From Paenibacillus sp. CAA11 (lineage in GTDB: Bacteria; Bacillota; Bacilli; Paenibacillales; Paenibacillaceae): 64,000 nt of DNA. The DNA lies in NCBI RefSeq assembly GCF_003060825.1, contig NZ_CP028922.1:3083001-3147000 (forward strand), given 5' to 3'. Position numbers and translations under genes: made by a program. How positions within the stretch are numbered: the first letter of the stretch is position 1; the number at the start of each line of letters is the position of its first letter. This document shows positions 32,477-44,486 of this stretch, in pieces. The notes below the pieces were generated by a model that ran no database searches, was not told where the DNA came from, and was given only the letters and a program-made list of their open reading frames with translations.

Positions 32477-33443
32477 GGTCCGCTACCTCCAAGATTGTAG
32501 GATCGTGTGTGGTCATACAAATCGTAACTTGCTCGACCTCAATAATATTTCGAAATACGGCCATCACCTGTGCCCCCATCTGGGAATCCAAATTTGCCGT
32601 CGGCTCGTCCGCGAGCAGCAAATGAGGCCGATGAGCTATCGCCTTGGCAATAGCTACACGCTGCTGTTCACCGCCTGACATTTCGCTCGGCCGATGGTGT
32701 TGGCGCTTCCCCAGACCCACCAGCTCAAGGCAATGTGTAACGCGGTCCTTCCACTGAGATGCTGGAATAGAAGCCATTCGTAAAGACAACTCCACATTCT
32801 CCCTTGCAGAGAGCAAAGGCAGCAACGCGTAGGCCTGGAAAATAAATCCGATCTGCTTGCGTCTGAGCATGGTGCGTTTGGCATCACTAAGCTCGTGCAC
32901 AGGCTGCCCACGGAACCAGATTTCACCTTGAGACGGCTGGTCAAGACCGCCAAGCATGTTAAGCAGGGTCGTCTTCCCCGAGCCTGACCGGCCTTTCAGC
33001 ATCACAAGCTGTCCTGGTCTTACTTCCATATTAATTCCCTTGAGCACATGCAAGGTGGTACTCCCCACCGGAAAAGAACGGTGTACTTCGCGTACAGATA
33101 GAATCGGCTCGTGGTCAGCCTCGGGTAAGGCTGCCTTCTCCTCCATAGCGGCAACCGCCGCTTCTTGGGAGCCCGTATTAAGCGATTCTGCCTGATCCTC
33201 TCCACAATCAGATTGCTGGGGAATCTGCACTGCATCCGGCTCAATTATGAGCTGCTGCTCTTCTTCAAGCACCGCAGTCTTCTCCGTGGTTCCAGTCATT
33301 GCTTCCGAGTTTCCCTCATCTTCACCGACGTTCCCCTGCGGCATGCTAATACCGGAATCTTCACCTTCCCGGGAAGACTCCGGTACGATTTGTCCTTCGG
33401 TCGTTCCCGCTTCTGCAGAACGTTTACGAAGCCATCGAATCAT
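32442..33443 (-). CDS. MacB-type ABC ATPase with acidic N-terminal extension, 333 aa
   Basis: Residues ~113-333 are a complete MacB/LolD-type ATPase: Walker A GRSGSGKTT at 151-159, Q-loop FIFQAYALLP, signature SGGEQ at 256-260, Walker B LLLADEP at 275-281, and THDP in the H-loop. The first ~110 residues are extra: Glu/Gln/Gly-rich, low complexity, without predicted structure. Typical members begin at the ATPase domain. The ATG at 33443 is the first in the operon and its frame stays open with coding character, so the extension seems real. It overlaps the adaptor gene by 35 bases. Having two ATPases and one permease suggests a heterodimer. Confidence 0.88.
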   Translation of the reverse strand: MIRWLRKRSAEAGTTEGQIVPESSREGEDSGISMPQGNVGEDEGNSEAMTGTTEKTAVLEEEQQLIIEPDAVQIPQQSDCGEDQAESLNTGSQEAAVAAMEEKAALPEADHEPILSVREVHRSFPVGSTTLHVLKGINMEVRPGQLVMLKGRSGSGKTTLLNMLGGLDQPSQGEIWFRGQPVHELSDAKRTMLRRKQIGFIFQAYALLPLLSARENVELSLRMASIPASQWKDRVTHCLELVGLGKRQHHRPSEMSGGEQQRVAIAKAIAHRPHLLLADEPTANLDSQMGAQVMAVFRNIIEVEQVTICMTTHDPTILEVADHVYEMVDGRFI

Positions 33444-33499
33444 GAATGAACGCTCTCCCTACCTATTTGTTTATGTAATTCTAGAATGTCGTCGCTAGC

Positions 33500-33505
33500 A
33501 TTATA
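33500..33505 (-). promoter_or_regulatory. probable -10 of the exporter operon
   Basis: A perfect TATAAT on the minus strand, 57 bases before the first ATPase start. No good -35 at 16-18 bases; a weak TTGTAA lies 22 bases upstream. It may need an activator. Confidence 0.45.
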
Positions 33506-33595
33506 AACGAATTAGTTTGGCAAAAAGTTACAAAGCTTTTTCCATCTATTCTCTATATTGCATTTTTTGCAATAATCCTAAGGTTCATAGACAGC

Positions 33596-33626
33596 AAAAA
33601 ACCGGACTTTTAAGTCCGGTTTTTAG
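33596..33626 (-). terminator. terminator of the pyr operon
   Basis: ACCGGACTT and AAGTCCGGT around a two-base loop with T-run (minus: TTTTTTGC), 15 bases after the pyrE stop; also A-flanked on the other side. Confidence 0.9.
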
Positions 33627-33640
33627 AAGAATCTATCAAT

Positions 33641-34285
33641 TTATGATTTAGCGAACGAGGATGGGTCCTTACGCCAAGATTGCAGCAACTCCAAATCCTC
33701 TGTTTTAATCTTCCCCTGCTCTACCGCCACTTCAATAAGCGACGTATAGTTGGATAGCGTCTGCAATGGAATTCCCGCTTCTTCAAAGGCGGACACCGCC
33801 TTATCCAGCTGGTAGCTGAAGATCGCAAGTACCGCTGCTGGCTCTGCACCTGCAGCTTTTACAGCGAGAGCAGCTTTCAGTGAGCTGCCGCCTGTCGAGA
33901 TCAAATCCTCGATCACGACAACCTGCTGTCCGGGGCGAATCAACCCTTCGATTTGATTCTCCTTGCCATGTCCTTTAGCCTTATCTCTAATGTAGACCAT
34001 AGGAAGACCTAGCTTTTGCGATACAAAAGCTGCGTGCGGAATCCCCGCCGTTGCCGTCCCGGCAATTACTTCAGCTTCAGGGTACTGCTCCCGAATTAAG
34101 GCAGCAAAGGATTCTGCAATGAAATCACGAATTTGCGGATAGGACATTGTTAGCCGGTTATCACAATAAATCGGAGAACGAATTCCCGAAGTCCAGGTAA
34201 ACGGATCATGAGGACGAAGCGCTACAGCTTCAATCTCGAGCAGTGATCCTGCAACTTGCTTGGCTGTCTCATTTGCATTAAACAC
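33641..34285 (-). CDS. pyrE: orotate phosphoribosyltransferase
   Basis: A 214-residue PyrE. The PRPP-binding motif VVVIEDLISTGGSS is near residue 118, and YIRDKAKGHGKENQIEG and a DPFTWTSGIRSPIYCDN substrate region are present. It converts orotate and PRPP to OMP, the fifth step of pyrimidine synthesis. The start overlaps the pyrF stop by eight bases. It is the last gene of the operon and is followed by a terminator. Confidence 0.96.
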   Translation of the reverse strand: MFNANETAKQVAGSLLEIEAVALRPHDPFTWTSGIRSPIYCDNRLTMSYPQIRDFIAESFAALIREQYPEAEVIAGTATAGIPHAAFVSQKLGLPMVYIRDKAKGHGKENQIEGLIRPGQQVVVIEDLISTGGSSLKAALAVKAAGAEPAAVLAIFSYQLDKAVSAFEEAGIPLQTLSNYTSLIEVAVEQGKIKTEDLELLQSWRKDPSSFAKS

Positions 34286-35015
34286 CTTGTTTCATCTCCT
34301 CCAAAATTTCAACTAGGGCTTCCCGCGGATTTTTAGCAGCTGTAATCGGTCTTCCCACCACCATATAGTCCGTCCCTTGCTCCATAGCCTGGGAAGGTGT
34401 AAGAACTCTCGATTGATCCGCAAGGGAACTGCCGGCAGGCCGGATGCCTGGGGTTACGGTCTTAAATTCGATCCCGCAAGCCGACTTGATCGCCGAAACC
34501 TCAAGCGGTGAAGCCACCACGCCTGTAAGCCCTGCTTCCTTGGTCATCTGAGCATAATGTACTACTGCATCCTCCACACTACCGGGAATTCCAATCTCTC
34601 TATTCAGCGTACTCTGATCCGTACTTGTCAATTGGGTGACGGCAATGATCTGAGGCAGGTGAAGCGAAGGTTCCTCAGCCACAGCAGCCAGAGCTCCTTC
34701 TCTTGCAGCCTGCATCATCTTGACCCCGCCTGCGGCATGGACATTGAACATGTCCACACCAAGCTTGGTGACACTGTTCGCTCCGCCTTTAACCGTATTG
34801 GGGATATCGTGCATCTTCACATCAAGAAAAACGGAGTATCCCATAGCCTTGAGCTCTCTTACAAAATCAGGCCCAGCCGCATAGAACAGCTGCATTCCTA
34901 CTTTCATATAGCAGGGAATCCCTTCGAGAAGGCGCACCAATACGCGCGCCTCCTCGGGATTTGGCACATCCAGCGCTACCATCAGCCGGTTAGCGGTCTC
35001 TACTGCCAAACTCAT
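34278..35015 (-). CDS. pyrF: orotidine 5'-phosphate decarboxylase
   Basis: A 245-residue PyrF from the ATG at 35015 (MSLAVETANRLMVALDVPNP), preceded by GGAAGGGG; an upstream TTG in the same frame covers the ribosome site and is unlikely. The catalytic DVKMHDIPNTVKG is near residue 60-72, and the TPGIRPAGSS and YMVVGRPITAA phosphate-binding segments are at the end. It decarboxylates OMP to UMP. It lies 57 bases from carB. Confidence 0.96.
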   Translation of the reverse strand: MSLAVETANRLMVALDVPNPEEARVLVRLLEGIPCYMKVGMQLFYAAGPDFVRELKAMGYSVFLDVKMHDIPNTVKGGANSVTKLGVDMFNVHAAGGVKMMQAAREGALAAVAEEPSLHLPQIIAVTQLTSTDQSTLNREIGIPGSVEDAVVHYAQMTKEAGLTGVVASPLEVSAIKSACGIEFKTVTPGIRPAGSSLADQSRVLTPSQAMEQGTDYMVVGRPITAAKNPREALVEILEEMKQGV

Positions 35016-35071
35016 CTGCACTGCCCCTTCCAATATGCTTTATAAATTCTGCTATTTAAGCGGTGGTCCGA

Positions 35072-38000
35072 TTAACGGCTGGCAGATAGAGCAGGCATCG
35101 CTTGAGACGAGAAGTTAATCGCCTGCAACATTTCAAGCAGTGCGGCAACCGTATCCAGGGAAGTCATGCAGACAACTCCGTTCTCTACCGCTTCGCGGCG
35201 GATGCGGAACCCGTCACGCGCCGGCTCTTTGCCCTTGGTGAGGGTATTGATGACAAAGTGGGCCTGGCCCTCACGGATCAGATCCAGAATATTCGGCACG
35301 CCTTCGCTCAGCTTGTTCACATTGGTCACATGCAGGCCAGCCTCTTCTAAGCTGGTGGCAGTTCCTCCAGTGGCAATGATCTTGTAGCCCAGGTTATAGA
35401 AGCCGCGAAGCAGCTCTACAGCTTCCTCTTTATCCTTATCGGCAACCGTGGCGATGATCGCTCCAGTGGCAGGGATCTTCATACCAGCGCCTATCAAGCC
35501 TTTATACAGTGCTTTGGCGTATTGGGCATCGCGGCCCATGACCTCGCCGGTCGACTTCATTTCTGGACCGAGAGTAGGCTCTACACGGCGAAGCTTCGCA
35601 AACGAGAACACCGGCACCTTCACCGACACATACTCACTCTCTGGCCATAAGCCGTCTTCGTAGCCCAAATCCTTCAGCTTGGTGCCAAGAATGGCCTGTG
35701 TTGCCAAATTCGCCATTGGAATGTTGGTCACTTTGCTTAAGAACGGAACGGTCCGGGAAGAACGAGGGTTTACTTCGATCACATAGACTTCGTTCTTATA
35801 GATGACAAACTGGATGTTAACCAGGCCTATCGTCTTAAGCTCCTTAGCGATACGGATCGTGATGTCCACAATTTTCTGCTTCAGCTCGGACTCTAAATGC
35901 TGCGGCGGATATACCGCAATCGAATCGCCGGAGTGCACGCCTGCGCGCTCAACATGCTCCATGATCCCTGGAATCAGCACCGTCTCGCCATCACAGATGG
36001 CATCCACTTCAACTTCCTTGCCTAACATGTAGCGGTCAATCAGAACCGGGTGCTGAGGGTTAATCTGAACCGCTTCTTTCATATAGCGGAGCAGTTCTTC
36101 ATCCGAATATACAATCTCCATTGCGCGGCCGCCCAGTACATAGGATGGGCGAACGAGGACTGGGTAACCAATGGATTGGGCCGTGCCCACAGCCTCTTCA
36201 ACGGAGGTGACCGTACTGCCCAGCGGCTGTGCAATTTGCAAGCGGGACAGCAAGGCTTCGAATTTCTTGCGGTCCTCGGCTTCATCAATGCTCTCCAGGG
36301 AGGTTCCTATAATGTTCACCCCTGCTGCTCGCAGCGGGGCAGCAAGATTGATCGCAGTCTGTCCACCGAACTGTACAATGACCCCAATTGGCTTCTCCTG
36401 CTCAATGACATTCATGACATCCTCGAAGAACAATGGCTCAAAGTACAGGCGATCCGATGTATTGAAATCCGTGGAGACCGTCTCCGGGTTATTGTTGATA
36501 ATAACCGCTTCATACCCTGCATTTTGAATCGCCCAGACAGCATGCACGGTAGAGTAATCAAACTCAATCCCCTGTCCAATCCGAATCGGACCGGAGCCAA
36601 GCACGACGACCTTCTCCTTCGACGATATAGTGACCTCATTTTCGGTCTCATAAGTGGAGTAGTAATAAGGTGTTGTAGCCTCGAACTCTGCCGCACAAGT
36701 ATCCACCATTTTATATACCGGACGAAGGCCAATTTCCAAACGCTGTGCTCTTACACTCTCTTCCGCTGCCTGCTGGCTGCGGCCTGCTCCGGCACGGAGT
36801 TCCGCGATTGAGCGGTCTGTAAAGCCCATTCGTTTCGCTTCATACAGCATCTCATTGCTCAGCACTTCCTCTGCCGCAATTTTAGCTTCAAAGGCAATGA
36901 TTCGTTCTATCTTATCCAGGAACCACCAGTCAATTTGGGTAAGGTCGTGGATATTCTGCAAAGTGTAGCCGCGGCGGAACGCTTCAGCTACCAGGAAGAT
37001 CCGCTCGTCATCCGGCTGAATCAAGCGCTTGTTCAGCGTCTCTTGATCAAGCTGGTCTGCACCCTTCAGATGCAGACGATGTGTGCCGATTTCCAGAGAG
37101 CGGACAGCCTTGTGAATGGACTCTTCAAAGGTCCGACCGATGGCCATCACCTCACCGGTAGCCTTCATCTGCGTCCCCAGCTTACGGTTTGCATGAATGA
37201 ATTTATCAAATGGCCAACGCGGAATTTTGCTTACTATATAATCCAATGTTGGCTCAAAGCAGGCATAGGTCTGGCCCGTGACCGGGTTCACAATTTCATC
37301 CAGTGTGTAACCAAGTGCGATTTTGGCCGCCATTTTGGCGATAGGATACCCTGTCGCTTTGGAAGCGAGTGCCGAGGAGCGGCTGACCCGAGGGTTTACT
37401 TCGATCACATAATATTGGAAGCTCTGCGGATCTAGGGCAAACTGTACGTTACAGCCCCCTTCGATGTTCAAAGCGCGAATAATCTTCAAGGAAGCCGAGC
37501 GAAGCATCTGATATTCCCGATCCGACAAGGTTTGGCTTGGAGCTACTACGATACTGTCCCCGGTATGGACGCCGACAGGGTCAAAGTTCTCCATGTTGCA
37601 GACTACGATGCAGTTGTCATTCGCATCCCGCATAACCTCGTATTCGACTTCCTTCATGCCGGCAATCGACTTCTCAATCAAGCATTGTCCAATAGGGCTA
37701 TAACGGATGCCTGAAGCCACAATCTCACGCAGCTCTTCTTCGGTAGCGCAAATTCCACCGCCAGTACCTCCGAGCGTGTAAGCCGGGCGCACAATAACCG
37801 GATAACCGATCTTCGCTGCAAAGCTGAGCGCTTCTTCAACGGTGGTAATGATGTCGCTATCCGGCACCGGCTGTTCCAACTCGCGCATCAGCTCGCGGAA
37901 CAGGTCACGGTCCTCAGCTTTCTCAATCGAAGCCAGCTGGGTTCCCAGGAGCTTGACATTCTCGCGCTCCAGAACACCAGCCTTCGCCAGTTCAACCGCC

Positions 38001-38293
38001 ATGTTCAGGCCGGTCTGGCCGCCAAGAGTCGGCAGAAGGCCATCGGGGCGCTCCTGGCGGATGATCTGCGTAACGAACTCAAGCGTAATTGGCTCAATAT
38101 ATACCTTGTCAGCCATGTTGGTATCAGTCATAATCGTGGCCGGATTGCTGTTAATCAGGATAACTTCCACGCCTTCTTCTTTCAGTGCCTGGCAGGCCTG
38201 TGTGCCGGCATAATCGAATTCGGCCGCTTGACCAATGACAATCGGACCGGAGCCGATCACTAGTATTTTCTTGAGGTTATTATTCTTCGGCAT
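35072..38293 (-). CDS. carB: carbamoyl-phosphate synthase large subunit
   Basis: A full-length 1073-residue CarB with two homologous ATP-grasp halves, opening [20 protein letters not shown] near residue 13 and [20 protein letters not shown] near 560. Conserved [14 protein letters not shown] and [15 protein letters not shown] are seen in the first half and [16 protein letters not shown] in the second. The MGS-like allosteric domain follows ([17 protein letters not shown]). It makes carbamoyl phosphate with CarA. Its ATG overlaps the carA stop (TAATG). Confidence 0.97.
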   Translation of the reverse strand: MPKNNNLKKILVIGSGPIVIGQAAEFDYAGTQACQALKEEGVEVILINSNPATIMTDTNMADKVYIEPITLEFVTQIIRQERPDGLLPTLGGQTGLNMAVELAKAGVLERENVKLLGTQLASIEKAEDRDLFRELMRELEQPVPDSDIITTVEEALSFAAKIGYPVIVRPAYTLGGTGGGICATEEELREIVASGIRYSPIGQCLIEKSIAGMKEVEYEVMRDANDNCIVVCNMENFDPVGVHTGDSIVVAPSQTLSDREYQMLRSASLKIIRALNIEGGCNVQFALDPQSFQYYVIEVNPRVSRSSALASKATGYPIAKMAAKIALGYTLDEIVNPVTGQTYACFEPTLDYIVSKIPRWPFDKFIHANRKLGTQMKATGEVMAIGRTFEESIHKAVRSLEIGTHRLHLKGADQLDQETLNKRLIQPDDERIFLVAEAFRRGYTLQNIHDLTQIDWWFLDKIERIIAFEAKIAAEEVLSNEMLYEAKRMGFTDRSIAELRAGAGRSQQAAEESVRAQRLEIGLRPVYKMVDTCAAEFEATTPYYYSTYETENEVTISSKEKVVVLGSGPIRIGQGIEFDYSTVHAVWAIQNAGYEAVIINNNPETVSTDFNTSDRLYFEPLFFEDVMNVIEQEKPIGVIVQFGGQTAINLAAPLRAAGVNIIGTSLESIDEAEDRKKFEALLSRLQIAQPLGSTVTSVEEAVGTAQSIGYPVLVRPSYVLGGRAMEIVYSDEELLRYMKEAVQINPQHPVLIDRYMLGKEVEVDAICDGETVLIPGIMEHVERAGVHSGDSIAVYPPQHLESELKQKIVDITIRIAKELKTIGLVNIQFVIYKNEVYVIEVNPRSSRTVPFLSKVTNIPMANLATQAILGTKLKDLGYEDGLWPESEYVSVKVPVFSFAKLRRVEPTLGPEMKSTGEVMGRDAQYAKALYKGLIGAGMKIPATGAIIATVADKDKEEAVELLRGFYNLGYKIIATGGTATSLEEAGLHVTNVNKLSEGVPNILDLIREGQAHFVINTLTKGKEPARDGFRIRREAVENGVVCMTSLDTVAALLEMLQAINFSSQAMPALSASR

Positions 38294-39432
38294 TACAGCA
38301 CTACTCCCTTCGAGGCGGCAACCAGTTCAGCCTGGCGCGGCATTTGCGGATTCTGACGCTTGTGTTCACGGATCATTTCTAAGAAGCGATCAAACAAATA
38401 GCTGTTATCATAAGGGCCCGGTGCAGCCTCAGGATGATACTGGACAGAGAAGGCTGGATATTCCGTATGCTTCAATCCTTCTATCGTCTTATCGTTATTG
38501 TTGATATGTGTTACTTCTAACTTGGTGCCTGCTACGGAAGATTCTGTTACGGTGTACCCGTGGTTCTGTGATGTGATATAGCAGCGGCCCGATTCCAACT
38601 CCTTCACCGGATGGTTCCCGCCGCGATGTCCGAATTTCAGCTTCTCCGTATCTGCGCCGCAAGCGAGAGCGAACAGCTGATGCCCCAAGCAAATACCGAA
38701 GATCGGATACTCGCCCAGCAGCTCGGAGATCATTTCAACAGCATAAGGCACATCCTTAGGATCCCCAGGTCCGTTGGACAGCTGGATTCCATCTGGATGC
38801 AGGCGGCGGATTTCTTCAGCCGTTGTGTTATGAGGAACTACAACCACATCACAATCCCGCTTATTCAGCTCGCGCAGGATTCCGCTTTTGGCGCCAAAAT
38901 CGACGAGCACGATACGTTCCTTAGCGCCTGGGTTACTGTAGATAGATGAAGTTGAAGTCCGTGCAACCTGATTGCGGAGCTCCTCCATACTGGTCTGGTT
39001 GATCATTTCCTTAAGCTCTTCTACAGACTTGCTTCCTGTCGTTAAAATGCCTTTCATGGTTCCATGCTGCCGAATAATCCGGGTCAGCATGCGGGTGTCA
39101 ATTCCACTAATGCCGGGAATGCCATATTCCTTAAGCAAATCCCCGACACTGTACTGAGCGCGCCAGTTGCTTGGCACCGGCTCATAGCTCCGAACAATAA
39201 ATCCGTGAATAGACGGAGCAACAGACTCGAAGTCATCCCGGGAAATCCCGTAGTTGCCGATAAGCGGGTACGTCATGGTGACGATCTGTCCGCAGTATGA
39301 TGGGTCAGACAGCACCTCTTGGTATCCGGTGATCCCGGTATTGAACACAACCTCCCCGGTTTTATCAACATCTGCTCCGAAAGAGGTCCCTGTAAACAGT
39401 GTACCGTCTTCCAACAATAATCTTGCCTGCAT
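38293..39432 (-). CDS. carA: carbamoyl-phosphate synthase small subunit
   Basis: A 379-residue CarA, with the N-terminal swivelling domain ([17 protein letters not shown]) and a class I glutaminase: nucleophile Cys in [15 protein letters not shown], then His/Glu in [13 protein letters not shown]. It supplies ammonia from glutamine to CarB. The start has GGGAGTGAATAGGGG upstream. It sits in the pyr operon, so this is the pyrimidine rather than an arginine-dedicated enzyme; no second copy lies in the window. Confidence 0.96.
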   Translation of the reverse strand: MQARLLLEDGTLFTGTSFGADVDKTGEVVFNTGITGYQEVLSDPSYCGQIVTMTYPLIGNYGISRDDFESVAPSIHGFIVRSYEPVPSNWRAQYSVGDLLKEYGIPGISGIDTRMLTRIIRQHGTMKGILTTGSKSVEELKEMINQTSMEELRNQVARTSTSSIYSNPGAKERIVLVDFGAKSGILRELNKRDCDVVVVPHNTTAEEIRRLHPDGIQLSNGPGDPKDVPYAVEMISELLGEYPIFGICLGHQLFALACGADTEKLKFGHRGGNHPVKELESGRCYITSQNHGYTVTESSVAGTKLEVTHINNNDKTIEGLKHTEYPAFSVQYHPEAAPGPYDNSYLFDRFLEMIREHKRQNPQMPRQAELVAASKGVVL

Positions 39433-39507
39433 CCCCTATTCACTCCCTGTATATGTTGTATGCTATCGCTGAATAATCTTGTTTTTCCTTAATATATGAA
39501 CAATCGC

Positions 39508-40797
39508 CTAGCTGCGGGCATGTTCCGCAGACCAGATCATCTTGCCGTCTACAATCGTAGCGACCGGCCAGCCTTTGAGCTCCCAGCCTCCAAATGGAGT
39601 ATTCCGTCCTTTCGAAGCGAACTCCGCCGGATCAACAGCCTTCTTGCATTCCAGGTCAATAATCGCCAAATCTGCAGGAGCGCCTGGCTCGAGGCGTCCA
39701 GTCTCAAGGCCGAACACTCTTGCCGGGTCGGCTGTCATTCGCTGCACCAGCTTGGCGAGCGGCCAGCGGCCGGTCTCTACAAAGCGGGTGTACAGCAGAG
39801 GGAACGCCGTCTCGAATCCTACAATTCCAAATGGTGCCAGCTGCATGCCTTTCGCCTTCTCCTCTTCGCTGTGCGGAGCATGATCTGTCACAATGATATC
39901 AATGGTGCCGTCCTCAAGAGCTTCGATACAGGCTTCAACATCGCGGCGTGAACGAAGCGGCGGATTCATCTTCCAGTTGGCGTCCAGACCCGGAATATCC
40001 TCTTCCGACAGAACCAGGTGGTGCGGACAAACCTCTGCGGTCACATGGATGCCGATCTCTTTAGCCTGACGGATCAGCCGAATCGACTGTTCGGTGCTGA
40101 CATGACACACATGGTAGTGAACCCCTGTAGCCTCGGCTAGAAGAATATCCCGGCCCACATGAATGGCTTCGGATTCATTCGGAATTCCCTTGAGTCCATG
40201 CTTAGCTGCGAATTTCCCTTCGGCAACCGGAGCTCCTTCCACAAGCGAGTTGTCTTCACAGTGAGCGATGACCGGCATGCCGAGCGACTTCGCCAGCTTC
40301 ATCGCATCCTTCATCATCTGCGCATTCTGAACGCCTACTCCGTCATCCGTAAAGCCGATCGCTCCGGCTTCTTTGAGGGCGGCAAAGTCGGTCAGCTCAC
40401 GTCCCAGTTCACTTTTGGTAATAGCTGCGTAGGGCAGCACATGAACGAGACCTGCCTCTTCTGCCTTGCTTCGTACCAGCCGAACGGTATCAGGATTATC
40501 TGTGACCGGTCTAGTATTCGGCATGCAAGCGATTGTCGTGAATCCTCCCCGCGCAGCTGAAGCCGAGCCAGTGGCAATGGTCTCCTTATGTTCAAAGCCT
40601 GGCTCCCGAAGGTGTACGTGCATATCGATCAGACCTGCGGTCACCAACTTGCCCGCCGCATCGTAACTTTCTCCTGCCGGGAGCGGTTCTTCGGCGTTCA
40701 GTATTTGAGCAATCTTCCCTTCTTCCAGCACGAGATGTTTGCGTTCCTGTGTTCCTTCTGCATTCAGTACATTGGCGTTCTTTATGATAAATGGCAT
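39508..40797 (-). CDS. pyrC: dihydroorotase
   Basis: A 429-residue type I dihydroorotase. Metal-binding motifs are DMHVHLREPGFEHKETI near residue 58, VIAHCEDNSL, the CHVST histidine, and VTDHAPHSEEEKAKG with the catalytic Asp. A conserved Lys/Asp region lies at GGFTTIACMPNTRPVTDNP. It closes N-carbamoyl-aspartate to dihydroorotate. The ATG at 40797 has CGGAGGTACTT upstream. Confidence 0.96.
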   Translation of the reverse strand: MPFIIKNANVLNAEGTQERKHLVLEEGKIAQILNAEEPLPAGESYDAAGKLVTAGLIDMHVHLREPGFEHKETIATGSASAARGGFTTIACMPNTRPVTDNPDTVRLVRSKAEEAGLVHVLPYAAITKSELGRELTDFAALKEAGAIGFTDDGVGVQNAQMMKDAMKLAKSLGMPVIAHCEDNSLVEGAPVAEGKFAAKHGLKGIPNESEAIHVGRDILLAEATGVHYHVCHVSTEQSIRLIRQAKEIGIHVTAEVCPHHLVLSEEDIPGLDANWKMNPPLRSRRDVEACIEALEDGTIDIIVTDHAPHSEEEKAKGMQLAPFGIVGFETAFPLLYTRFVETGRWPLAKLVQRMTADPARVFGLETGRLEPGAPADLAIIDLECKKAVDPAEFASKGRNTPFGGWELKGWPVATIVDGKMIWSAEHARS

Positions 40798-40875
40798 AAG
40801 TACCTCCGAATCGTTTGTTCATCCATAGTTTTTAGTTCTTCTTCGACACCCATGGGCTTGATACTGCTGTTGCCT

Positions 40876-42353
<1,478 letters not shown>

Positions 42354-42391
42354 TCAGGAATGTTTGCACCTTGGAATCCGTGAGCGGCCAC

Positions 42392-42424
42392 AAAAAAACT
42401 CCTTGCCCATCCAGGCAAGGAGTT
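42392..42424 (-). terminator. pyr attenuator terminator
   Basis: AACTCCTTGCC, short loop, GGCAAGGAGTT, then TTTTTTG on the minus strand; about 50 bases before pyrR. Confidence 0.92.
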
Positions 42425-42560
42425 GTTAGCCATAGTCATACCATGACTGTCATCTGAGACTTCAAAGAGGGCATAACTGCACAGCATGCAGTAGAGGACC
42501 CTCAAAGAGCCTCATTCACGTTACCTTGCCAGCCTCACGGGACTGATTTAAAGGTGCTAT
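42425..42560 (-). promoter_or_regulatory. PyrR-responsive leader (attenuator)
   Basis: The minus-strand leader contains CAGTCCCGTGAGGCT followed by GGCAAGGTAACG (42519-42547). This fits the conserved PyrR-binding loop of Bacillus pyr leaders. Complementary segments further on can form an antiterminator before the terminator at 42392. UMP-loaded PyrR should favour termination. Only this one site is found; no others lie between the pyr genes. Confidence 0.85.
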
Positions 42561-42572
42561 TGATTTACATGA

Positions 42573-42601
42573 ATTATGACAGAATCCAAATAGCATGTCA
42601 A
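42573..42601 (-). promoter_or_regulatory. sigma-A promoter of the pyr operon
   Basis: TTGACA (42596-42601) and CATAAT (42573-42578) on the minus strand with a 17-base spacer, just before the leader. Confidence 0.88.
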
Positions 42602-42794
42602 GGCATGACCGCCGGAAAGGCTCCTGAGCTGTATGGTTTATGCATATCCTAAAAGCCCCGCCTATTAAAATAATAGGCTTTACAGAGTATTGGGAAGTTT
42701 GTTTTTAATAATTATACGATATTAATGCATAATTATCCACAACTAAATTTCACCTTGAATGTCATAATTCATTTTTCACCCACCATTTTTGGGC

Positions 42795-42828
42795 AAAAAA
42801 ATACTGCCGATTTTAGAATTGGCAGTAC
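42795..42828 (-). terminator. terminator of the lspA-rluD pair
   Basis: TACTGCCAATT and its complement around a loop, then ATTTTTTTGCC on the minus strand, directly after the pseudouridine synthase stop. Confidence 0.88.
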
Positions 42829-42843
42829 ATTACAATTATTCAT

Positions 42844-43791
42844 TTAACGGCTCCGCAATATGGCCAGAAGCTCTTCCATATCCTGCGGAAGCGGAGCTGA
42901 GAACTCTTCGTACGCCCCTGTTCTTGGATGCATAAATCCAAGGACCGCTGCATGAAGAGCCTGTCCGTTCATCTTGATGCCTTTGCTGCGTCCATATACC
43001 GGGTCTCCTACGAGCGGATGTCCAATAAACTTCATATGCACCCGAATCTGATGAGTCCGGCCTGTCTCTAGCTTCAATTCAAGAAGGGTATAGTCTCCAA
43101 ATCGCTCAACCACTTGAAAATGTGTCACCGCTTCCTTGCTGTTCTTCTCCGTGACAGTGAACATTTTACGATCATGAGGATCACGACCTATAGGAGCATC
43201 TACGGTCCCTTGGTCGTGTGCAAGATTGCCGTGTACTAAGGCATAGTATTTACGGGTGACCGAATGCTCCTTCAGCTGAGCTGCCAAGGAAGCATGTGCC
43301 ATGTCGTTCTTAGCCGCCATAAGCAGGCCAGAAGTGTCCTTATCAATCCGGTGAACAATTCCCGGTCTAAGCTCCCCGTTGATTCCGGACAAATCCTTGC
43401 AGTGGAACATCAAGGCGTTAACCAGCGTTCCTGAAGCATGGCCAGGAGCAGGATGCACCACCATTCCCCTAGGCTTGTTGACAACGATGACATCTTGGTC
43501 TTCAAAATATACATCCAGAGGAATATCCTCCGGAATAATCTCCACACTGCTCACTTCAGGAATTTCCAAAGCAACAATATCGTTAACCGATAGCTTGTAA
43601 TTGGATTTGACCTGTAAGCCATTTACCTTAATATGGCCATTCTCAATCCATAATTGGATCTGACTGCGGGATACTTGCTCATCCAAACATTCCCGGACGT
43701 ATTTATCCAGTCGGTCTTTTGCGAACTGAGCCTCCACGGTCCATTCTTGAATGTTCTCATCATTTGCTGCAGAGGACTGTTCTATGCTCAT
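42844..43791 (-). CDS. ylyB: RluD-family 23S rRNA pseudouridine synthase (YlyB)
   Basis: A 315-residue protein. It has an N-terminal S4 RNA-binding domain (RLDKYVRECLDEQVSRSQIQ) and an RluA/RluD catalytic domain with HRIDKDTSGLLM, where the Asp is catalytic, then ETGRTHQIRVHM. The B. subtilis orthologue ylyB lies at the same place, between lspA and pyrR. The start overlaps the lspA stop (ATGA). Confidence 0.92.
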   Translation of the reverse strand: MSIEQSSAANDENIQEWTVEAQFAKDRLDKYVRECLDEQVSRSQIQLWIENGHIKVNGLQVKSNYKLSVNDIVALEIPEVSSVEIIPEDIPLDVYFEDQDVIVVNKPRGMVVHPAPGHASGTLVNALMFHCKDLSGINGELRPGIVHRIDKDTSGLLMAAKNDMAHASLAAQLKEHSVTRKYYALVHGNLAHDQGTVDAPIGRDPHDRKMFTVTEKNSKEAVTHFQVVERFGDYTLLELKLETGRTHQIRVHMKFIGHPLVGDPVYGRSKGIKMNGQALHAAVLGFMHPRTGAYEEFSAPLPQDMEELLAILRSR

Positions 43792-44279
43792 ACATTCTCC
43801 TCCTGCTGAGTATTTCTTTGCTTCTTCTCACGCTGCACCTCAAGCAGTGTATCCAAGATAATTAGTGCCACCCCGATCACGATGCAGGTATCTGCAATAT
43901 TAAAGATCGGAAAAGTATAGCTGCCAAAGTTAAACTGCAGAAAATCGACAACTTCGCCGGTCCAAGCACGATCTAGAAAATTTCCTACCGCGCCTCCCAA
44001 AACCAAAGACAGCGCAACTGGCATTAGCTTCTGCCCATTGCGTCTTACCTTTTGCATATACCATACAATACCTACTACCACTACAATGGTAATAATGATC
44101 AGCAGCCATCGCTGATTCTCCAAGATGCTAAAGGCCGCCCCGGTATTGCGGCTGGAGGTGATCAGAAAGAAATTCCCGATAACAGGAATCTGCTCCGCAA
44201 TTTCCAGACGAGTAGCTATCAAATATTTAGTGCCTTGGTCAATCAAAAAAGCGATCAATGCAATGAAATAATATACCAC
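43788..44279 (-). CDS. lspA: prolipoprotein signal peptidase II
   Basis: A 163-residue LspA with four transmembrane helices. The signature SRNTGAAFSI is near residue 48, and the catalytic aspartates are in GNFLDRAWTG and FNIADTCIVIG. It cuts lipoprotein signal peptides before the lipidated Cys, including those of the binding proteins and adaptor in this window. The start is GTG behind AGAGGTGACAAC. Confidence 0.95.
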   Translation of the reverse strand: MVYYFIALIAFLIDQGTKYLIATRLEIAEQIPVIGNFFLITSSRNTGAAFSILENQRWLLIIITIVVVVGIVWYMQKVRRNGQKLMPVALSLVLGGAVGNFLDRAWTGEVVDFLQFNFGSYTFPIFNIADTCIVIGVALIILDTLLEVQREKKQRNTQQEENV

Positions 44280-44486
44280 GTTGTCACCTCTGTTTATCTG
44301 TTCTCTGCCTCATTAATGGTCGTTAGGCAGATATACCCAAATTGGAAAGACCCTGTTTATTGTAGCATGGCTCTAGTGAAAACGTCCATGTGCGATAGGA
44401 TTTTCCTCCTGTAAAACAAGCGGGTCCGGCGCAAACTACAAAGGAAAAGATCGCTGCTTAAGCGGTATTCGGAAAGGAGCATTCCC

